64,000 nt of DNA, taken from positions 31,093 through 95,092 of the forward strand of contig CANFKE010000010.1 of NCBI GenBank assembly GCA_947447465.1. Direction: 5' to 3'. The translations under genes were made by a program, and so were the position numbers. Below the pieces are notes generated by a model. The model worked only from the letters and a program-made list of their open reading frames with translations. It did not search any database and had not been told where the DNA came from. This stretch comes from Chitinophagaceae bacterium (lineage in GTDB: Bacteria; Bacteroidota; Bacteroidia; Chitinophagales; Chitinophagaceae). Of this stretch, positions 1-10,642 are shown in pieces (position 1 is the first letter of the stretch; each line of letters begins with the position of its first letter).

Positions 1-63
1 TAACAGTGATCGGATCAATTGTCTTGCCAACTGTTCATCGTCTATTAATATTACTTTATACAT
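1..63 (-). CDS. LytR/AlgR-type response regulator, N-terminal fragment (runs off the window start)
   Basis: Reverse strand from 63 reads MYKVILIDDEQLARQLIRSLL, a typical receiver N-terminus; its start overlaps the stop of the downstream-numbered histidine kinase gene. Confidence 0.75.
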   Translation of the reverse strand, partial: MYKVILIDDEQLARQLIRSLL

Positions 64-1096
64 GGTTTTGTGGTATTTTCAGAATTGTTGTAAAATTTTG
101 ACCGTCATTGCTTGTTTCTAACAGGTCGGTTCGTGCATAGAGCAAATATAACCGGCGCCCTACGCCCTTTAGTCCGAAGCCGGTACCTTTAGGAGGCATA
201 TAATTTATATCGTAAGGATTGGTAATAGTGAGCATCAGCGTATTGTCTTCTTCTTTTATATTAATGCTTATCTGCACCTTACCTGTCTTTCCGTACAAAC
301 CGAATTTTATGGCGTTTTCCAAAATAGGCTGAAACAGGAAAGGAGGTATCGTAGCTTTTTCGCTGTAATCTTTTTCAAAAGAAACACTAAGCCTGTCACC
401 AAAACGAACAGACTCAATAGCCAGATAAGATTCAATATAAACGATCTCCTCGTTTACAGAAATGATATCTTCTCCTTCTCTTTTTACTGATCCTCTCAGG
501 AAGTCAGATAATTTCCCGATCATTTCCTGAGCTTTATCGGGTGATATCATTACCAATGCATTGATAGAATTGAGGCTATTATATAAAAAGTGCGGTTGCA
601 ATTGCTGACGCAGTTTGAATAATTCAGCTTCCTTTAATAATTCAGCGGCATCATTATGTTGCAGAAATCGGCTGTTGAGCGCCTGCATATTTTTTCTTAA
701 CGCCGCATTTGTTGACATCCAGCTATAGAATATCCAGATGATTATGAACCTGATAGGCAATGTGCTGCGCAACCATATGAAATAGTTAGTGCTATTCGTA
801 TCCTTTTTTACGATCCAATTCAGTAATTGCACCTCGCTGAATGTAGATAGGAATGCAAAAGCGAAAGCTATGAGAATGGAATAGGAGTAAAGAGTTACTT
901 TGGTAGGGTAGGCTTTTATTAGTAACATGATACTCCATACAGATAGACTGATAACCAGTAGGTTGCATACAGCGTCATTAATGGCTATATTCCATGTGAA
1001 GTTAAAAAGATCATGTAAAATAAACACATGCTTTACTGCAGCAAGTAGTGCCAACAGTAATATGAAGAAGTGTATATTTTTATTGAAAAAGCGCAA
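56..1096 (-). CDS. LytS/YehU-type sensor histidine kinase (His_kinase domain, multi-TM N-terminus)
   Basis: LRQQLQPHFLYNSLNSINALV motif, HATPase-like PFLFQPILENAIKFGLYGK; overlaps response regulator start (translational coupling). Confidence 0.9.
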   Translation of the reverse strand: MRFFNKNIHFFILLLALLAAVKHVFILHDLFNFTWNIAINDAVCNLLVISLSVWSIMLLIKAYPTKVTLYSYSILIAFAFAFLSTFSEVQLLNWIVKKDTNSTNYFIWLRSTLPIRFIIIWIFYSWMSTNAALRKNMQALNSRFLQHNDAAELLKEAELFKLRQQLQPHFLYNSLNSINALVMISPDKAQEMIGKLSDFLRGSVKREGEDIISVNEEIVYIESYLAIESVRFGDRLSVSFEKDYSEKATIPPFLFQPILENAIKFGLYGKTGKVQISINIKEEDNTLMLTITNPYDINYMPPKGTGFGLKGVGRRLYLLYARTDLLETSNDGQNFTTILKIPQNHV

Positions 1097-1206
1097 TTTG
1101 TGTTATTGAAAAATTTAATTTGAAAGTATGGTAAGGACTTATTTTATTTCTTTTGCTACTACTTCCTGTATTATTTCAGAAAAGTAGCCTGACCCTTTTG
1201 GGTATC

Positions 1207-1251
1207 AGAAAGTAAAAACCAGGTGATAAGTATCACCGGTCTTTACTTTCT
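1207..1251. other. Long imperfect stem-loop (possible terminator of the DUF4288-like gene)
   Basis: AGAAAGTAAA..GGTGATA-AG-TATCACC..TTTACTTTCT inverted repeat. Confidence 0.5.
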
Positions 1252-1273
1252 ATCACTTTTTTTCCTGGTTCTA

Positions 1274-1570
1274 TTACGCTGTCCAAAGTGGAGCGGCTAC
1301 CATTTCCGGCTCGTGTACCATTGAAAACAGTAGTCCGCCGTTTTTGAGTTCAATAGGTTGTAAGTCTTTTACCGCAAGCATTCTCCAGCAAATAGTGCGG
1401 CCATGTCTGTCTATAAATGTTGCTTCTTCACCCATTCCTGCTTTTCTTGCTTCTGCCAGTGCTGTATCTCTGCTATCTGCATAGACCAATCTCCATTGTT
1501 CCTCATATTGATCTGTTGGCAGGCCTTCACATTCTATCCGGTAAATGATCTGTGCTGTAAATGATTGCAT
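1274..1570 (-). CDS. DUF4288-like small protein
   Basis: 98-aa ORF; sequence style of DUF4288 family (YRIECEG...EEQWRLVYADSRDTALAEAR). Confidence 0.6.
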   Translation of the reverse strand: MQSFTAQIIYRIECEGLPTDQYEEQWRLVYADSRDTALAEARKAGMGEEATFIDRHGRTICWRMLAVKDLQPIELKNGGLLFSMVHEPEMVAAPLWTA

Positions 1571-1605
1571 ATGTGTGTGTTTGAGTGGTTAATTATGTTT
1601 TCAGT

Positions 1606-2364
1606 TTAATAAGATTTCATTTCAATGTTGCCGAAGGCGCAAGATCCACGGAGAATCAGCGTCTTTTTTATCTCTGTATTTTGTGCAGTTTGTATGCTTC
1701 TTTCATCCTCTACATTGCCAAATGACGGGCTGATCTCGTTTTGTATGTGCCAGTGAGATGGAACGATGATCTCTACACCGCCAAATGATACTCTGAGGTC
1801 TAGGATAGCCGTTTCTTCTATGTCCGCTTGCATGAAGTTCAGTTCACAGCCACCAAAGGTCACAGATACGGTGCCACCTTTGAAATCTTTAGAAGTGACC
1901 ATCTCTTTTCTTCCTCCGAATGTAACATCAATGTTCAGGTTGCTATCTGTTGAAACCGAATTGTTGACCCTGAAGTTAGGTGCGCAGTTTTTTCTTTTCG
2001 GGCGAAGTGCTATGGCCAATCCGCCTATGATCAATGCTGCGGGCCAGATATAGTCGTTGTATTGAGGGTAATAGTCATCTATGAGGTTTGCACCACCTAT
2101 GATGCAGAGGATCCACCAGGCTGAATTACGAAATCCATTTTTTACACCTATAAGTAAACCAATGATGATCATGATAAATGGCCACTCGGTCATCCAGTCG
2201 AATGGAATATGCAGTGCAAGCTTCAGTATCCAGAGTAAGCCAAGTATAGCAACACCTATTCCGAAGAATGCTCTGCCTCTTTGCCTGCGTTCAAGATGCT
2301 CTTTCATTTGCTCTTGCCACTGAGGGTCATTCCAGTCTCTATTTCTAAAATTACGTTTGCGCAT
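1606..2364 (-). CDS. LiaF-like membrane protein (cell-wall-active antibiotics response family)
   Basis: N-terminal TM helices followed by repeated VTFGG/VSFGGVEIIVP beta-motifs typical of LiaF-type C-terminal domain. Confidence 0.75.
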   Translation of the reverse strand: MRKRNFRNRDWNDPQWQEQMKEHLERRQRGRAFFGIGVAILGLLWILKLALHIPFDWMTEWPFIMIIIGLLIGVKNGFRNSAWWILCIIGGANLIDDYYPQYNDYIWPAALIIGGLAIALRPKRKNCAPNFRVNNSVSTDSNLNIDVTFGGRKEMVTSKDFKGGTVSVTFGGCELNFMQADIEETAILDLRVSFGGVEIIVPSHWHIQNEISPSFGNVEDERSIQTAQNTEIKKTLILRGSCAFGNIEMKSY

Positions 2365-2596
2365 ATAGTTGTTATTGATGACCCAAAAGTAATTACAGCA
2401 AATTCCGTGCGAAAGTCTAATTAGGCGAGAAAAATATTAGTGTCGGTAAGTGGTGATTATCTGTCGGTAAGCACTATGACAGGCATATTAATTAATATTT
2501 ATTATGTAAAATATTATCGATTCTCCAGACAGATACTATCTAAGGGTGATAAGAAGAATTTAATTTAATATATACTTATCTGGTCTAGGTAATTCG

Positions 2597-2604
2597 TACT
2601 TTTG
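2597..2604 (+). promoter_or_regulatory. Bacteroidota -7 box TACTTTTG
   Basis: TAnnTTTG match ~33 nt upstream of ATG at 2637. Confidence 0.5.
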
Positions 2605-2636
2605 CACCGCCTTTGAAAGCGATCACAAATTCTTCT

Positions 2637-4685
2637 ATGCACCTGAAAAACCGACGTTGCTGGTTATTTCTACACCTATTCACTATATGTCTGCTACACA
2701 TCGTTGTACTTTCCTCTTGCAATTTTTCCAAAACAGCGTCTGATAATTCAAGATATTTTGATAGTGTACTACACATTGCCAATTCTAAATTTGACATTCA
2801 ACAATCAGACAGCATTTTCTCTTTTATAGATAAGTCATGGAGCGCCTTTCCTCATCCAGATGAAAGGGATATGTTCAAAAAGTACAAATTCAGATCCGAC
2901 GTTTATTTTGGGATAATGAATTACCATAAGGCACTTATCAATATAGACAGTGCTATTGGTTTCATAGCTGCAGATAAGGAGAAGTACAAAAATGAGTATT
3001 CGGACGCACTGTTTGTGAAGGGTAATCTGCTGCTCGATCTCAATGAATATGACAAATCGTTTCAGCAATTGTATATGGGTAAAGTATTTGTTCAGAAATA
3101 TCTGGATACTTGTGCCTATGCAAGGTATAGCCGTTGCCTGGCGTCTGTTTGTTTTATACAATATAAGTACAAAGAGTCGATCGTTTATCTGAAAGAGGAA
3201 TTTGAGCAGGCGGGGAGTTGTAAGGATGCTGACTTTCAATGGGCGTTTGTTGAAAGACAGGGTAGTCTTGATAATATAGGTATCTGTTTTGAAAATATCG
3301 GTCAATATGATAGTGCAATAGCGTACTACAATAAGGCATTGGCATTTATCTCTGAAAATGAAGGTCGGTATTCAGATAAAGCGGACGATATCAAAATCTG
3401 CAAGGCGGTAATCAATGGCAATTTGGGAGGCGTGTATATGAAAGTAGGCAACAATACTGCTGCCGAAAAGTTATTGAAGAACAATATAGAGATCAATACC
3501 AGTCATGGTCAAATGAACCAGGATGGACGTTTGACCACCATGAAGCTTTCAAGGATGTACATGAAGCAAGGACACTTTGATCAAGCTGAAAAAATAGTAC
3601 ATGATCTCAGAATGTTATTAGATACTATTCCTAATACAGAAGAGATGGCATGGTTGAAGCTGGCTACAGACTATTATGATACTATAGGAGATGCATCACA
3701 TGCTTATCATTACTTCAAGCAATATATCAAGCTCAGGGATTCCGGAGACGCTACAAGGAAGGAATTACCCGGGGCAGACTTCAATAAGACATTCGATCAT
3801 TTGAATCAGGCAGGTGAGATAGCTTCACTTAAAAAGGAAAAGACCTATGCTAACAGGTTCCTTTTTGTATCGGTGGTACTTTCTGTAATGGCTGTTATCA
3901 TTATTTACCTGGTATGGAATAATAATCGCCAGTCGAAACAAAATCTGGAACGTCAGAAAGAGCTGAATAAACAGATCAGCACACATAACATTACTATGCA
4001 GAAAACGCTGAATGCATTGGAGCAAAGTCAGCAAAACAATACCAGAATGATGCGCGTGGTGGCGCATGATCTGCATAACCCGGTAGCTGCAATGGTAAGT
4101 CTTATAGATCTGCTGCGGGATGGTGAATATGATGATGAACAGAAGGAAATGTTCGAGATGTTGGCCATTTCGGGTAATAATGCACTAAAGCTGATCGGGG
4201 ACATTCTGCATGCCAAGCCGGCAATGGACATGGAGCGACTGGAACTTGATGAACTTGTATCGTACAGTACAGGGTTAATGCAATATCGAGCTAATGAAAA
4301 GAAGCAAACATTGATCCTCAAAGTTGTTCCCGTAATTGTAATGGCCGACAGAGAGAAGATATGGCGGGTGATCAATAACCTGATCGTCAATGCTATTAAG
4401 TTTAGTCACACCGGAAAGAAGATCGAGATCGTTTTGCAAAAGAAAGATGGTCATGCCATATTGAGCGTCAAAGATGAAGGGGTAGGTATGTCGCCCATTT
4501 TGAGTGGTGAGATATTTCAACATTTTGCATTAGGTGGCAGGATCGGCACATCGGGTGAGGAATCTTTCGGCTTAGGGTTATCTATATCCAAGCAGATCAT
4601 AGATGCTCATGGTGGTAAGATATGGTTCGAATCGGAAGTAGGAAAAGGCACTACTTTTTATGTTGAATTGAAAAGCGTAGCATAG
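2637..4685 (+). CDS. TPR-containing sensor histidine kinase, probable lipoprotein or signal-anchored
   Basis: Tetratricopeptide-like N-terminus, one TM (FLFVSVVLSVMAVIIIYLVW), HisKA (VAHDLHNPVAAM) and HATPase_c (GVGMSP, GLGLSISKQIIDAHGG). ORF track starts at 2613 (TTG); ATG at 2637 gives a signal peptide ending LSSC. Confidence 0.9.
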   Translation: MHLKNRRCWLFLHLFTICLLHIVVLSSCNFSKTASDNSRYFDSVLHIANSKFDIQQSDSIFSFIDKSWSAFPHPDERDMFKKYKFRSDVYFGIMNYHKALINIDSAIGFIAADKEKYKNEYSDALFVKGNLLLDLNEYDKSFQQLYMGKVFVQKYLDTCAYARYSRCLASVCFIQYKYKESIVYLKEEFEQAGSCKDADFQWAFVERQGSLDNIGICFENIGQYDSAIAYYNKALAFISENEGRYSDKADDIKICKAVINGNLGGVYMKVGNNTAAEKLLKNNIEINTSHGQMNQDGRLTTMKLSRMYMKQGHFDQAEKIVHDLRMLLDTIPNTEEMAWLKLATDYYDTIGDASHAYHYFKQYIKLRDSGDATRKELPGADFNKTFDHLNQAGEIASLKKEKTYANRFLFVSVVLSVMAVIIIYLVWNNNRQSKQNLERQKELNKQISTHNITMQKTLNALEQSQQNNTRMMRVVAHDLHNPVAAMVSLIDLLRDGEYDDEQKEMFEMLAISGNNALKLIGDILHAKPAMDMERLELDELVSYSTGLMQYRANEKKQTLILKVVPVIVMADREKIWRVINNLIVNAIKFSHTGKKIEIVLQKKDGHAILSVKDEGVGMSPILSGEIFQHFALGGRIGTSGEESFGLGLSISKQIIDAHGGKIWFESEVGKGTTFYVELKSVA

Positions 4686-4959
4686 GCTAGTTGACTTTTC
4701 AAATGTTACTTTTCCTATTCAATTGTACACTTCAACCTATTGCTCATCACGAGCAATTAATTATCAGCAATTGAATTTTCTGCAATAAAACATATGAACG
4801 ATTAAAATAAAATAATAAAATTATATAAGAAACTTATGCATGAGTTATCCACATTCTGAAAAGGGTAGGTAATGCGAAAGAAGATTTTATCAAAAAAATG
4901 GTACTTTGCAGTATAAATTTACATTAACCACAAGGGCTAACCTTTTAAAATCAAACAAA

Positions 4960-5166
4960 ATGGACACAAGTAAAATGATCAAGGCATATTGCCTTAAGAC
5001 AAAAGAAAAAAATGTACCTATGCAAGATGCGGTTATCACAAAGACTGCTAAAGGTGGTTATATGGCTGGTGGACATGATGGTAAAGGAAACAAAATGGCT
5101 GCTATCATGAGCGAAGCTAAAGCGCTTCAGGCTATCAAGGATGGCGTGGCTACTAAAGGATTCTAA
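4960..5166 (+). CDS. Small conserved protein (DUF5679-like, lacking most zinc-ribbon cysteines)
   Basis: 68-aa product MDTSKMIKAYCLKTKEKNVPMQDAVITKTAKGGYMAGGHDGKGNKMAAIMS; ORF track start 4906, ATG at 4960 preferred. Confidence 0.65.
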   Translation: MDTSKMIKAYCLKTKEKNVPMQDAVITKTAKGGYMAGGHDGKGNKMAAIMSEAKALQAIKDGVATKGF

Positions 5167-5187
5167 TCTTAGCATTCTCAAAATATT

Positions 5188-5220
5188 GATCCCCGAACCT
5201 GCTTTGGTTCGGGGATCTTT
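5188..5220 (+). terminator. Rho-independent terminator
   Basis: GATCCCCGAACC-TGCTTT-GGTTCGGGGATC followed by TTTTATT. Confidence 0.85.
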
Positions 5221-5242
5221 TATTACGGCTATATCATAATTC

Positions 5243-5280
5243 AAAAGGGGTATTCTATTAAATAGAATACCCCTTTTACA
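5243..5280 (-). terminator. Terminator (glyA side, bidirectional)
   Basis: AAAAGGGGTATTCTA-TTAAA-TAGAATACCCCTTTT. Confidence 0.8.
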
Positions 5281-5298
5281 TGATATATATATAGTGCT

Positions 5299-6576
5299 TT
5301 ATAGTTCAGGATACAGCGGGAAGCTCTTCATGTATTCATTCACTTCACCTTTTACAGATGCAATGGTAGCCTCATTGTCAGCATCCATCAATACGCGGTC
5401 AATCCAGTTCACTATCTGCGGCATATCAGTTTCCTTCATGCCACGTGTAGTTACTGCAGGTACACCTACTCTTATGCCCGATGTGATGAATGGAGATTTG
5501 TCATCAAATGGGACCATGTTCTTATTGATAGTGATATCAGCCTTTACGAGTGTGTTTTCAGACTTCTTACCGCTGATACCCTTGTTGCGAAGGTCGATCA
5601 ATAACAGGTGGTTATCAGTTCCACCCGATACGATATCATATCCCTTGCTGTTGAAAGCAGTTGCCAATGCCTGAGCATTGCTGATCACCTGCTTGGCATA
5701 GGTTGTAAATCCTTCTGACAAGATCTCGTGGAACGCTACTGCTTTAGCTGCAATAACATGCTCCAGTGGTCCGCCCTGTGTGCCAGGGAACACAGCCAGA
5801 TCTATCATCTGACTCAATAAGCGGGTTTCGCCTTTTGGTCCCTTTACTCCCCATGTGTTCTCAAAATCATTCCTCATCATGATAAGACCACCACGAGGAC
5901 CACGCAATGTTTTATGTGTAGTTGTAGTTACGAAGTGACAATGATCAAAAGGGTCATTGAGTATGCCTTTGGCTATAAGTCCGGCAGGATGCGAAATGTC
6001 GGCCATAACCAACGCACCTACTTTATCTGCTATGGCACGAATGCGGGCATAATCCCAATCTCGGCTATAAGCAGATGCGCCGCAGATGATGAGCTTTGGC
6101 TTGTGCTCATTGGCCTGCTTTTCCATCATATCATAGTCAACGAGACCGGTTTCTTTATGAACGCCATAATGAACAGCCTTGTAGAGTTTACCTGAAAAAT
6201 TAACCGGTGAACCATGTGTAAGGTGTCCACCCATGCTCAGATCAAGACCCAGAATAGTATCTCCCGGCTGCAGTATCGCCAGCATTAACGCAGCATTGGC
6301 CTGCGCTCCGCTATGTGGTTGCACATTGGCATAGGTAGCACCAAATATTTCTTTAGCTCTGTCTATAGCCAGTTGTTCACTCTTATCTACCACTTCGCAA
6401 CCACCGTAGTATCTCTTACCAGGATAACCTTCAGCATACTTATTGGTCATAACACCTCCCATTGCCTGCATTACCTGCATGCTTGTGAAATTCTCAGAAG
6501 CTATCAGTTCCAGACCGTGGCGCTGGCGTTGCAGTTCTTCATTTATGAGGTCAAATATGGCCGTATCTCTTGTCAT
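5299..6576 (-). CDS. glyA: Serine hydroxymethyltransferase
   Basis: [29 protein letters not shown] motif [15 protein letters not shown]. Confidence 0.97.
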   Translation of the reverse strand: MTRDTAIFDLINEELQRQRHGLELIASENFTSMQVMQAMGGVMTNKYAEGYPGKRYYGGCEVVDKSEQLAIDRAKEIFGATYANVQPHSGAQANAALMLAILQPGDTILGLDLSMGGHLTHGSPVNFSGKLYKAVHYGVHKETGLVDYDMMEKQANEHKPKLIICGASAYSRDWDYARIRAIADKVGALVMADISHPAGLIAKGILNDPFDHCHFVTTTTHKTLRGPRGGLIMMRNDFENTWGVKGPKGETRLLSQMIDLAVFPGTQGGPLEHVIAAKAVAFHEILSEGFTTYAKQVISNAQALATAFNSKGYDIVSGGTDNHLLLIDLRNKGISGKKSENTLVKADITINKNMVPFDDKSPFITSGIRVGVPAVTTRGMKETDMPQIVNWIDRVLMDADNEATIASVKGEVNEYMKSFPLYPEL

Positions 6577-6592
6577 GGTGCTATTTTTTGCG

Positions 6593-6600
6593 CAAAGATA
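6593..6600 (-). promoter_or_regulatory. -7 box TATCTTTG for glyA
   Basis: CAAAGATA on + strand, 17 nt from glyA start. Confidence 0.5.
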
Positions 6601-6748
6601 ATTGTTTAATGGCTCAATTACTCAATGGCGAATGGCATAATGATCATCTTATCAGCGACCGGTAAGCAATAGGATGCTAAGCGCCTTACATGAACTGCAA
6701 GGATTGCCGAATTGTCAAATTGCTTCTTTAATTCTTACTTTGCACTCA

Positions 6749-8008
6749 ATGACAGCCACTACTAAAAATAATCGGTTTACATTATACATCATTATTGCTA
6801 TGGCGTTGGGTATCGCCATGGGGTTCATGCTCAATACTAACATAGAAAGTAAGGCTATTACTTCGCCCGATAAAGTTCTGGAGCCGTTTTCATTGGCAGC
6901 CGATGTGTTTTTACGGTTGATCAAGATGATCGTTTCTCCGTTGGTGTTTACAACCCTTGTTGTAGGAGTGGCGAAGCAAGGTAATATCAATGCGGTAGGC
7001 AGGATAGGGGGGAAGACCATGTTATGGTTTATTTGCGGTTCATTACTTAGTCTTGTGTTGGGCATGTTGCTGGTCAATTTTTTCAGACCCGGTGAAGGAA
7101 TGAATTTACCATTACCTACTGAACTACCCGGTACTATTGCGCATGCATCGCTCAATCTTAAAGACTTCGTATATCATATCTTCCCAACCAGCGTATTTGA
7201 TTCAATGGCCAAAAATGAGATACTACAGGTAGTCGTATTCTCTTTATTCTTTGGTGTAGCGGCGGCGGGGGTAGGTGAGAAGGCTGATATCGTTATTAAA
7301 ATGCTGGATTCTGCGGCACACATCATATTGAAGATGACCGGCTATATTATGAACCTTGCGCCTATTGCTGTATTTGGTGCAATGACCAATGTGATTGCCA
7401 AACAAGGACTTGGAATATTGGGTACATTTTCTAAGTTCATCGGCGAGTTCTATCTGGGTCTTATCATATTGGCCGTATTATTATTATCAGTGGCCTATCT
7501 TTTTATCAAACAGCGTGTTTTTACAATGCTGAAGCACATAAAAGAGCCGGCGCTCATCGCATTTTCCACCAGTAGCAGTGAGGCTGCTTTTCCTAAGCTG
7601 ATGATGGAATTGGAGCGTTTTGGTTGCGATGAAAAGATAGTCAGTTTTGTATTGCCGCTTGGTTATTCCTTTAATCTCGATGGATCAATGATGTATATGA
7701 CCTTCGCATCATTATTTATTGCGCAGACCTATGGCATTCATCTGGATACAGGCACACAGATTAGCATGTTGCTGGTGCTTATGTTGACCAGTAAAGGTAT
7801 AGCAGGCATACCTCGTGCATCTTTGGTGGTCATAGCCGGCACATTGGCTACTTTCAAGATACCGGAGGCAGGTCTGGCATTATTGCTGGGAATTGATCCG
7901 CTACTGGATATGGGCAGGTCTGCAATGAATGTGGTTGGCAACAGCATAGCTACAGTTGTTGTATCTAAAATGGAAGGGCAGCTGAAACATAATCGCACAA
8001 CGGCTTAG
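6749..8008 (+). CDS. Dicarboxylate/amino acid:cation symporter (DAACS family)
   Basis: AFSTSSSEAAFPKLMMELERFG, SFNLDGSMMYMTFASLFIAQ, DPLLDMGRSAMNVVGNSIAT; ORF track start 6674, ATG 6749 more likely. Confidence 0.92.
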   Translation: MTATTKNNRFTLYIIIAMALGIAMGFMLNTNIESKAITSPDKVLEPFSLAADVFLRLIKMIVSPLVFTTLVVGVAKQGNINAVGRIGGKTMLWFICGSLLSLVLGMLLVNFFRPGEGMNLPLPTELPGTIAHASLNLKDFVYHIFPTSVFDSMAKNEILQVVVFSLFFGVAAAGVGEKADIVIKMLDSAAHIILKMTGYIMNLAPIAVFGAMTNVIAKQGLGILGTFSKFIGEFYLGLIILAVLLLSVAYLFIKQRVFTMLKHIKEPALIAFSTSSSEAAFPKLMMELERFGCDEKIVSFVLPLGYSFNLDGSMMYMTFASLFIAQTYGIHLDTGTQISMLLVLMLTSKGIAGIPRASLVVIAGTLATFKIPEAGLALLLGIDPLLDMGRSAMNVVGNSIATVVVSKMEGQLKHNRTTA

Positions 8009-8103
8009 CTGAGATATGACTATTACAGGTTGCCATAAATAGATAATTGCAGGATCATTTAGGAAATAGCTCATCTATTGCGATAATTTTTTTAAATTAG
8101 CTA

Positions 8104-9885
8104 ATGATTCAGCGTCTATTTGATATAGTGGAACTGCGTAGTAGGCAGGCTCCTGATGCGGTAATGCTTTCAGCAAAAGAAAACGGTACTTGGCGCACTT
8201 ATAGTTGCAAGGAAGTATGGGATACCTCTGTGAGTCTATCCGCGGGTATCTTGGGGCTTGGCCTTACCAACCCTGTACTTGAAGCAGAACAACAACAAAA
8301 AATTGCCATAGTATCGCCCAATCGTCCGGAATGGGTGATCACTGATATAGGCGCACAGCTTACGGGTGGTGTACTAACGCCTATCTATCCAACGATCAGT
8401 CCTGATGAGATCACTTATGTACTCAATGAAGCAGAGGCTAAAATTGTATTTGTAGCCAACGCAGAGATATACGAAAGGTTCAAAGATGCTTTTGCTAATT
8501 TGCCCGCGCTGCAATATGTCTTTTCATTTGATGAGATACCCGGCGTGCGTAACTGGAAAGAATTGGTAAAGCCGGGTAGTACTATCGATACCAACATGCT
8601 GGATCGCATCAAGCCTGAAACACTGGCTACCATCATCTATACATCTGGCACTACAGGTAACCCTAAGGGTGTGATGCTCACGCACAGGAATATTGCCAGC
8701 AATGTGCAGGATTCTATGCCCGCATTTACATTCGCAGATAAAGGTAGTAAGGCATTGAGTTTTCTGCCGTTGAACCATATTTTTGAACGTATGGTCACCT
8801 ATATCTATTTGCAGGCAGGTGTTTCTATCTACTATGCCGAGAGTATGGATACAATTGGCCTGAACCTCAAAGAAGTTAAACCTTTAGTATTTACAACAGT
8901 TCCTCGTTTGTTGGAGAAGGTGTATGAGCGGATCATGAATACTGGCATGGAGTTGACAGGTATCAAGAAAGCTTTATTCTTTTGGGCGCTAGGTTTGGGC
9001 AAGCGATATGATAATCATGATAAAGGCAGTTTGTGGTATCAGTTGCAGTTGGCAATAGCCAATATGCTGGTGTTCAGCAAATGGAGGGAAGCATTGGGTG
9101 GTAATGTAAAGGCTATAGTTGTAGGTAGTGCCGCTACTCAGGAGCGCCTTGTACGTATATTCACCGCGGCTAAGATCATTATCATGGAAGGGTATGGGCT
9201 CACAGAGACATCACCGGTAGTATCTGTGAACAGATTTGAAAGTGAAGACAGAAGGATCGGCACCATAGGTCCGTTGATCAATAATGTGGAAGTGAAACTT
9301 GCAGAGGATGGTGAGATACTCACCAGAGGGGCGAATGTTACTACTGGTTACTACAAACATCCCGAATTGCAGGTAGGCATTTTTGAGGCAGATGGATGGT
9401 TCCATACCGGTGATATAGGTGCATGGGTAGATGGTCGTTTCCTGAAGATAACCGACCGCAAGAAGGAGATATTCAAAACATCAGGTGGTAAGTATGTAGC
9501 GCCTCAGGTAGTAGAGAATAAGATGAAAGAAAGCCCTTTCATAGAACAGATGATGGTTGTAGGTGATGGTAAGAAATTTGTAAGTGCCCTAATAGTGCCT
9601 TCTTTCGCCCAAATGAGGAAATTCCTCAGAGACACTTATCCTGATCTCATCATTCCTGAAAAGAATGAAGATTTGATAAAGATGAAAGAAGTGATGGCAC
9701 AGATGCAGAAGCAAATTGATAAATTCAATCCATCATTCAGTCATCCGGAGCAGGTAAAGAAGATAGCTTTATTGGCTAATGAATGGACGATCGATACAGG
9801 AGAATTGACTCCTTCCCTAAAAATAAAACGTAAGGTGATCATGCAGAAATTCGCTGCTCAGGTAGAAGCGCTATATGCGGAATGA
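8104..9885 (+). CDS. Long-chain fatty acid--CoA ligase (AMP-binding)
   Basis: TIIYTSGTTGNPKGVMLTH, EGYGLTETSPVVSV, DGWFHTGDIG, KITDRKKEIFKTSGGKY. Confidence 0.95.
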   Translation: MIQRLFDIVELRSRQAPDAVMLSAKENGTWRTYSCKEVWDTSVSLSAGILGLGLTNPVLEAEQQQKIAIVSPNRPEWVITDIGAQLTGGVLTPIYPTISPDEITYVLNEAEAKIVFVANAEIYERFKDAFANLPALQYVFSFDEIPGVRNWKELVKPGSTIDTNMLDRIKPETLATIIYTSGTTGNPKGVMLTHRNIASNVQDSMPAFTFADKGSKALSFLPLNHIFERMVTYIYLQAGVSIYYAESMDTIGLNLKEVKPLVFTTVPRLLEKVYERIMNTGMELTGIKKALFFWALGLGKRYDNHDKGSLWYQLQLAIANMLVFSKWREALGGNVKAIVVGSAATQERLVRIFTAAKIIIMEGYGLTETSPVVSVNRFESEDRRIGTIGPLINNVEVKLAEDGEILTRGANVTTGYYKHPELQVGIFEADGWFHTGDIGAWVDGRFLKITDRKKEIFKTSGGKYVAPQVVENKMKESPFIEQMMVVGDGKKFVSALIVPSFAQMRKFLRDTYPDLIIPEKNEDLIKMKEVMAQMQKQIDKFNPSFSHPEQVKKIALLANEWTIDTGELTPSLKIKRKVIMQKFAAQVEALYAE

Positions 9886-9909
9886 TCTTTACTGAAATAA
9901 TATTCTGCT

Positions 9910-9943
9910 ATGCGGTTGTAGTCTTATACAACCGCATTTTTTA
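9910..9943 (+). terminator. Rho-independent terminator
   Basis: ATGCGGTTGTA-GTCTTA-TACAACCGCAT-TTTTTA. Confidence 0.85.
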
Positions 9944-10009
9944 TTGTGTTGCAAGACCATTGATAGCACTCATATTTTCCATGTACTCATCATGGTCTGT
10001 GTGCATGTA

Positions 10010-10047
10010 AAAAAAGAAAAGGGGAGACCAACATTGTTGATCTCCCC
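10010..10047 (-). terminator. Terminator of HU gene
   Basis: Inverted repeat GGGGAGACCAAC..GTTGATCTCCCC with T-rich tract on the minus strand. Confidence 0.8.
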
Positions 10048-10068
10048 TGGTTCTATGATTGAGCAAAA

Positions 10069-10350
10069 TTACTTCTTGCTAGCGATCTTAGTTGAAAACT
10101 CCTTACCAGCTTTGAACTTAGGAACTTTACGAGCCTTGATCTTGATAACTGCACCAGTCTGAGGGTTGCGGCCATTACGTGCTGCACGCTCAGATACTGA
10201 GAATGTACCGAAACCAACCAATGTTACGCGATCTCCTTTTTTAAGAGTAGTAACAACTGCATTCATAAATGAATCCAGGGCGTCGTTAGCTTGCGTTTTA
10301 GTTACACCAGCGTCTTTCGAAATTTTGTCAATTAATTCAGCTTTGTTCAT
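10069..10350 (-). CDS. hup: HU family DNA-binding protein
   Basis: MNKAELIDKISKDAGVTKTQA...GFGTFSVSERAARNGRNPQTG. Confidence 0.95.
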   Translation of the reverse strand: MNKAELIDKISKDAGVTKTQANDALDSFMNAVVTTLKKGDRVTLVGFGTFSVSERAARNGRNPQTGAVIKIKARKVPKFKAGKEFSTKIASKK

Positions 10351-10642
10351 AACGTTTGCTTTTTAAGATAAAATGATTTTGTTTGAGTGTTATGACAAAA
10401 ATACTCACCTTTACAACACTACCAAATATTTAAGAAAATAAATTTTGCGCTAAACCCTTGCCTGTTGCCGCTTTGGGTTTGTTTTCGATCCTTCCTTTAT
10501 TTACTGCAAAAATTGGTAGAATCTCTGAAAGTCGCTCCAGTAAAGGGTTCTAGCTGATTTTGGCAACAAAGCATTTTATTTTTATTAATAATATTAACCA
10601 AAAGTTAGTTTTTATAGAGATTTCTCTTTAAAAAAATATTTT

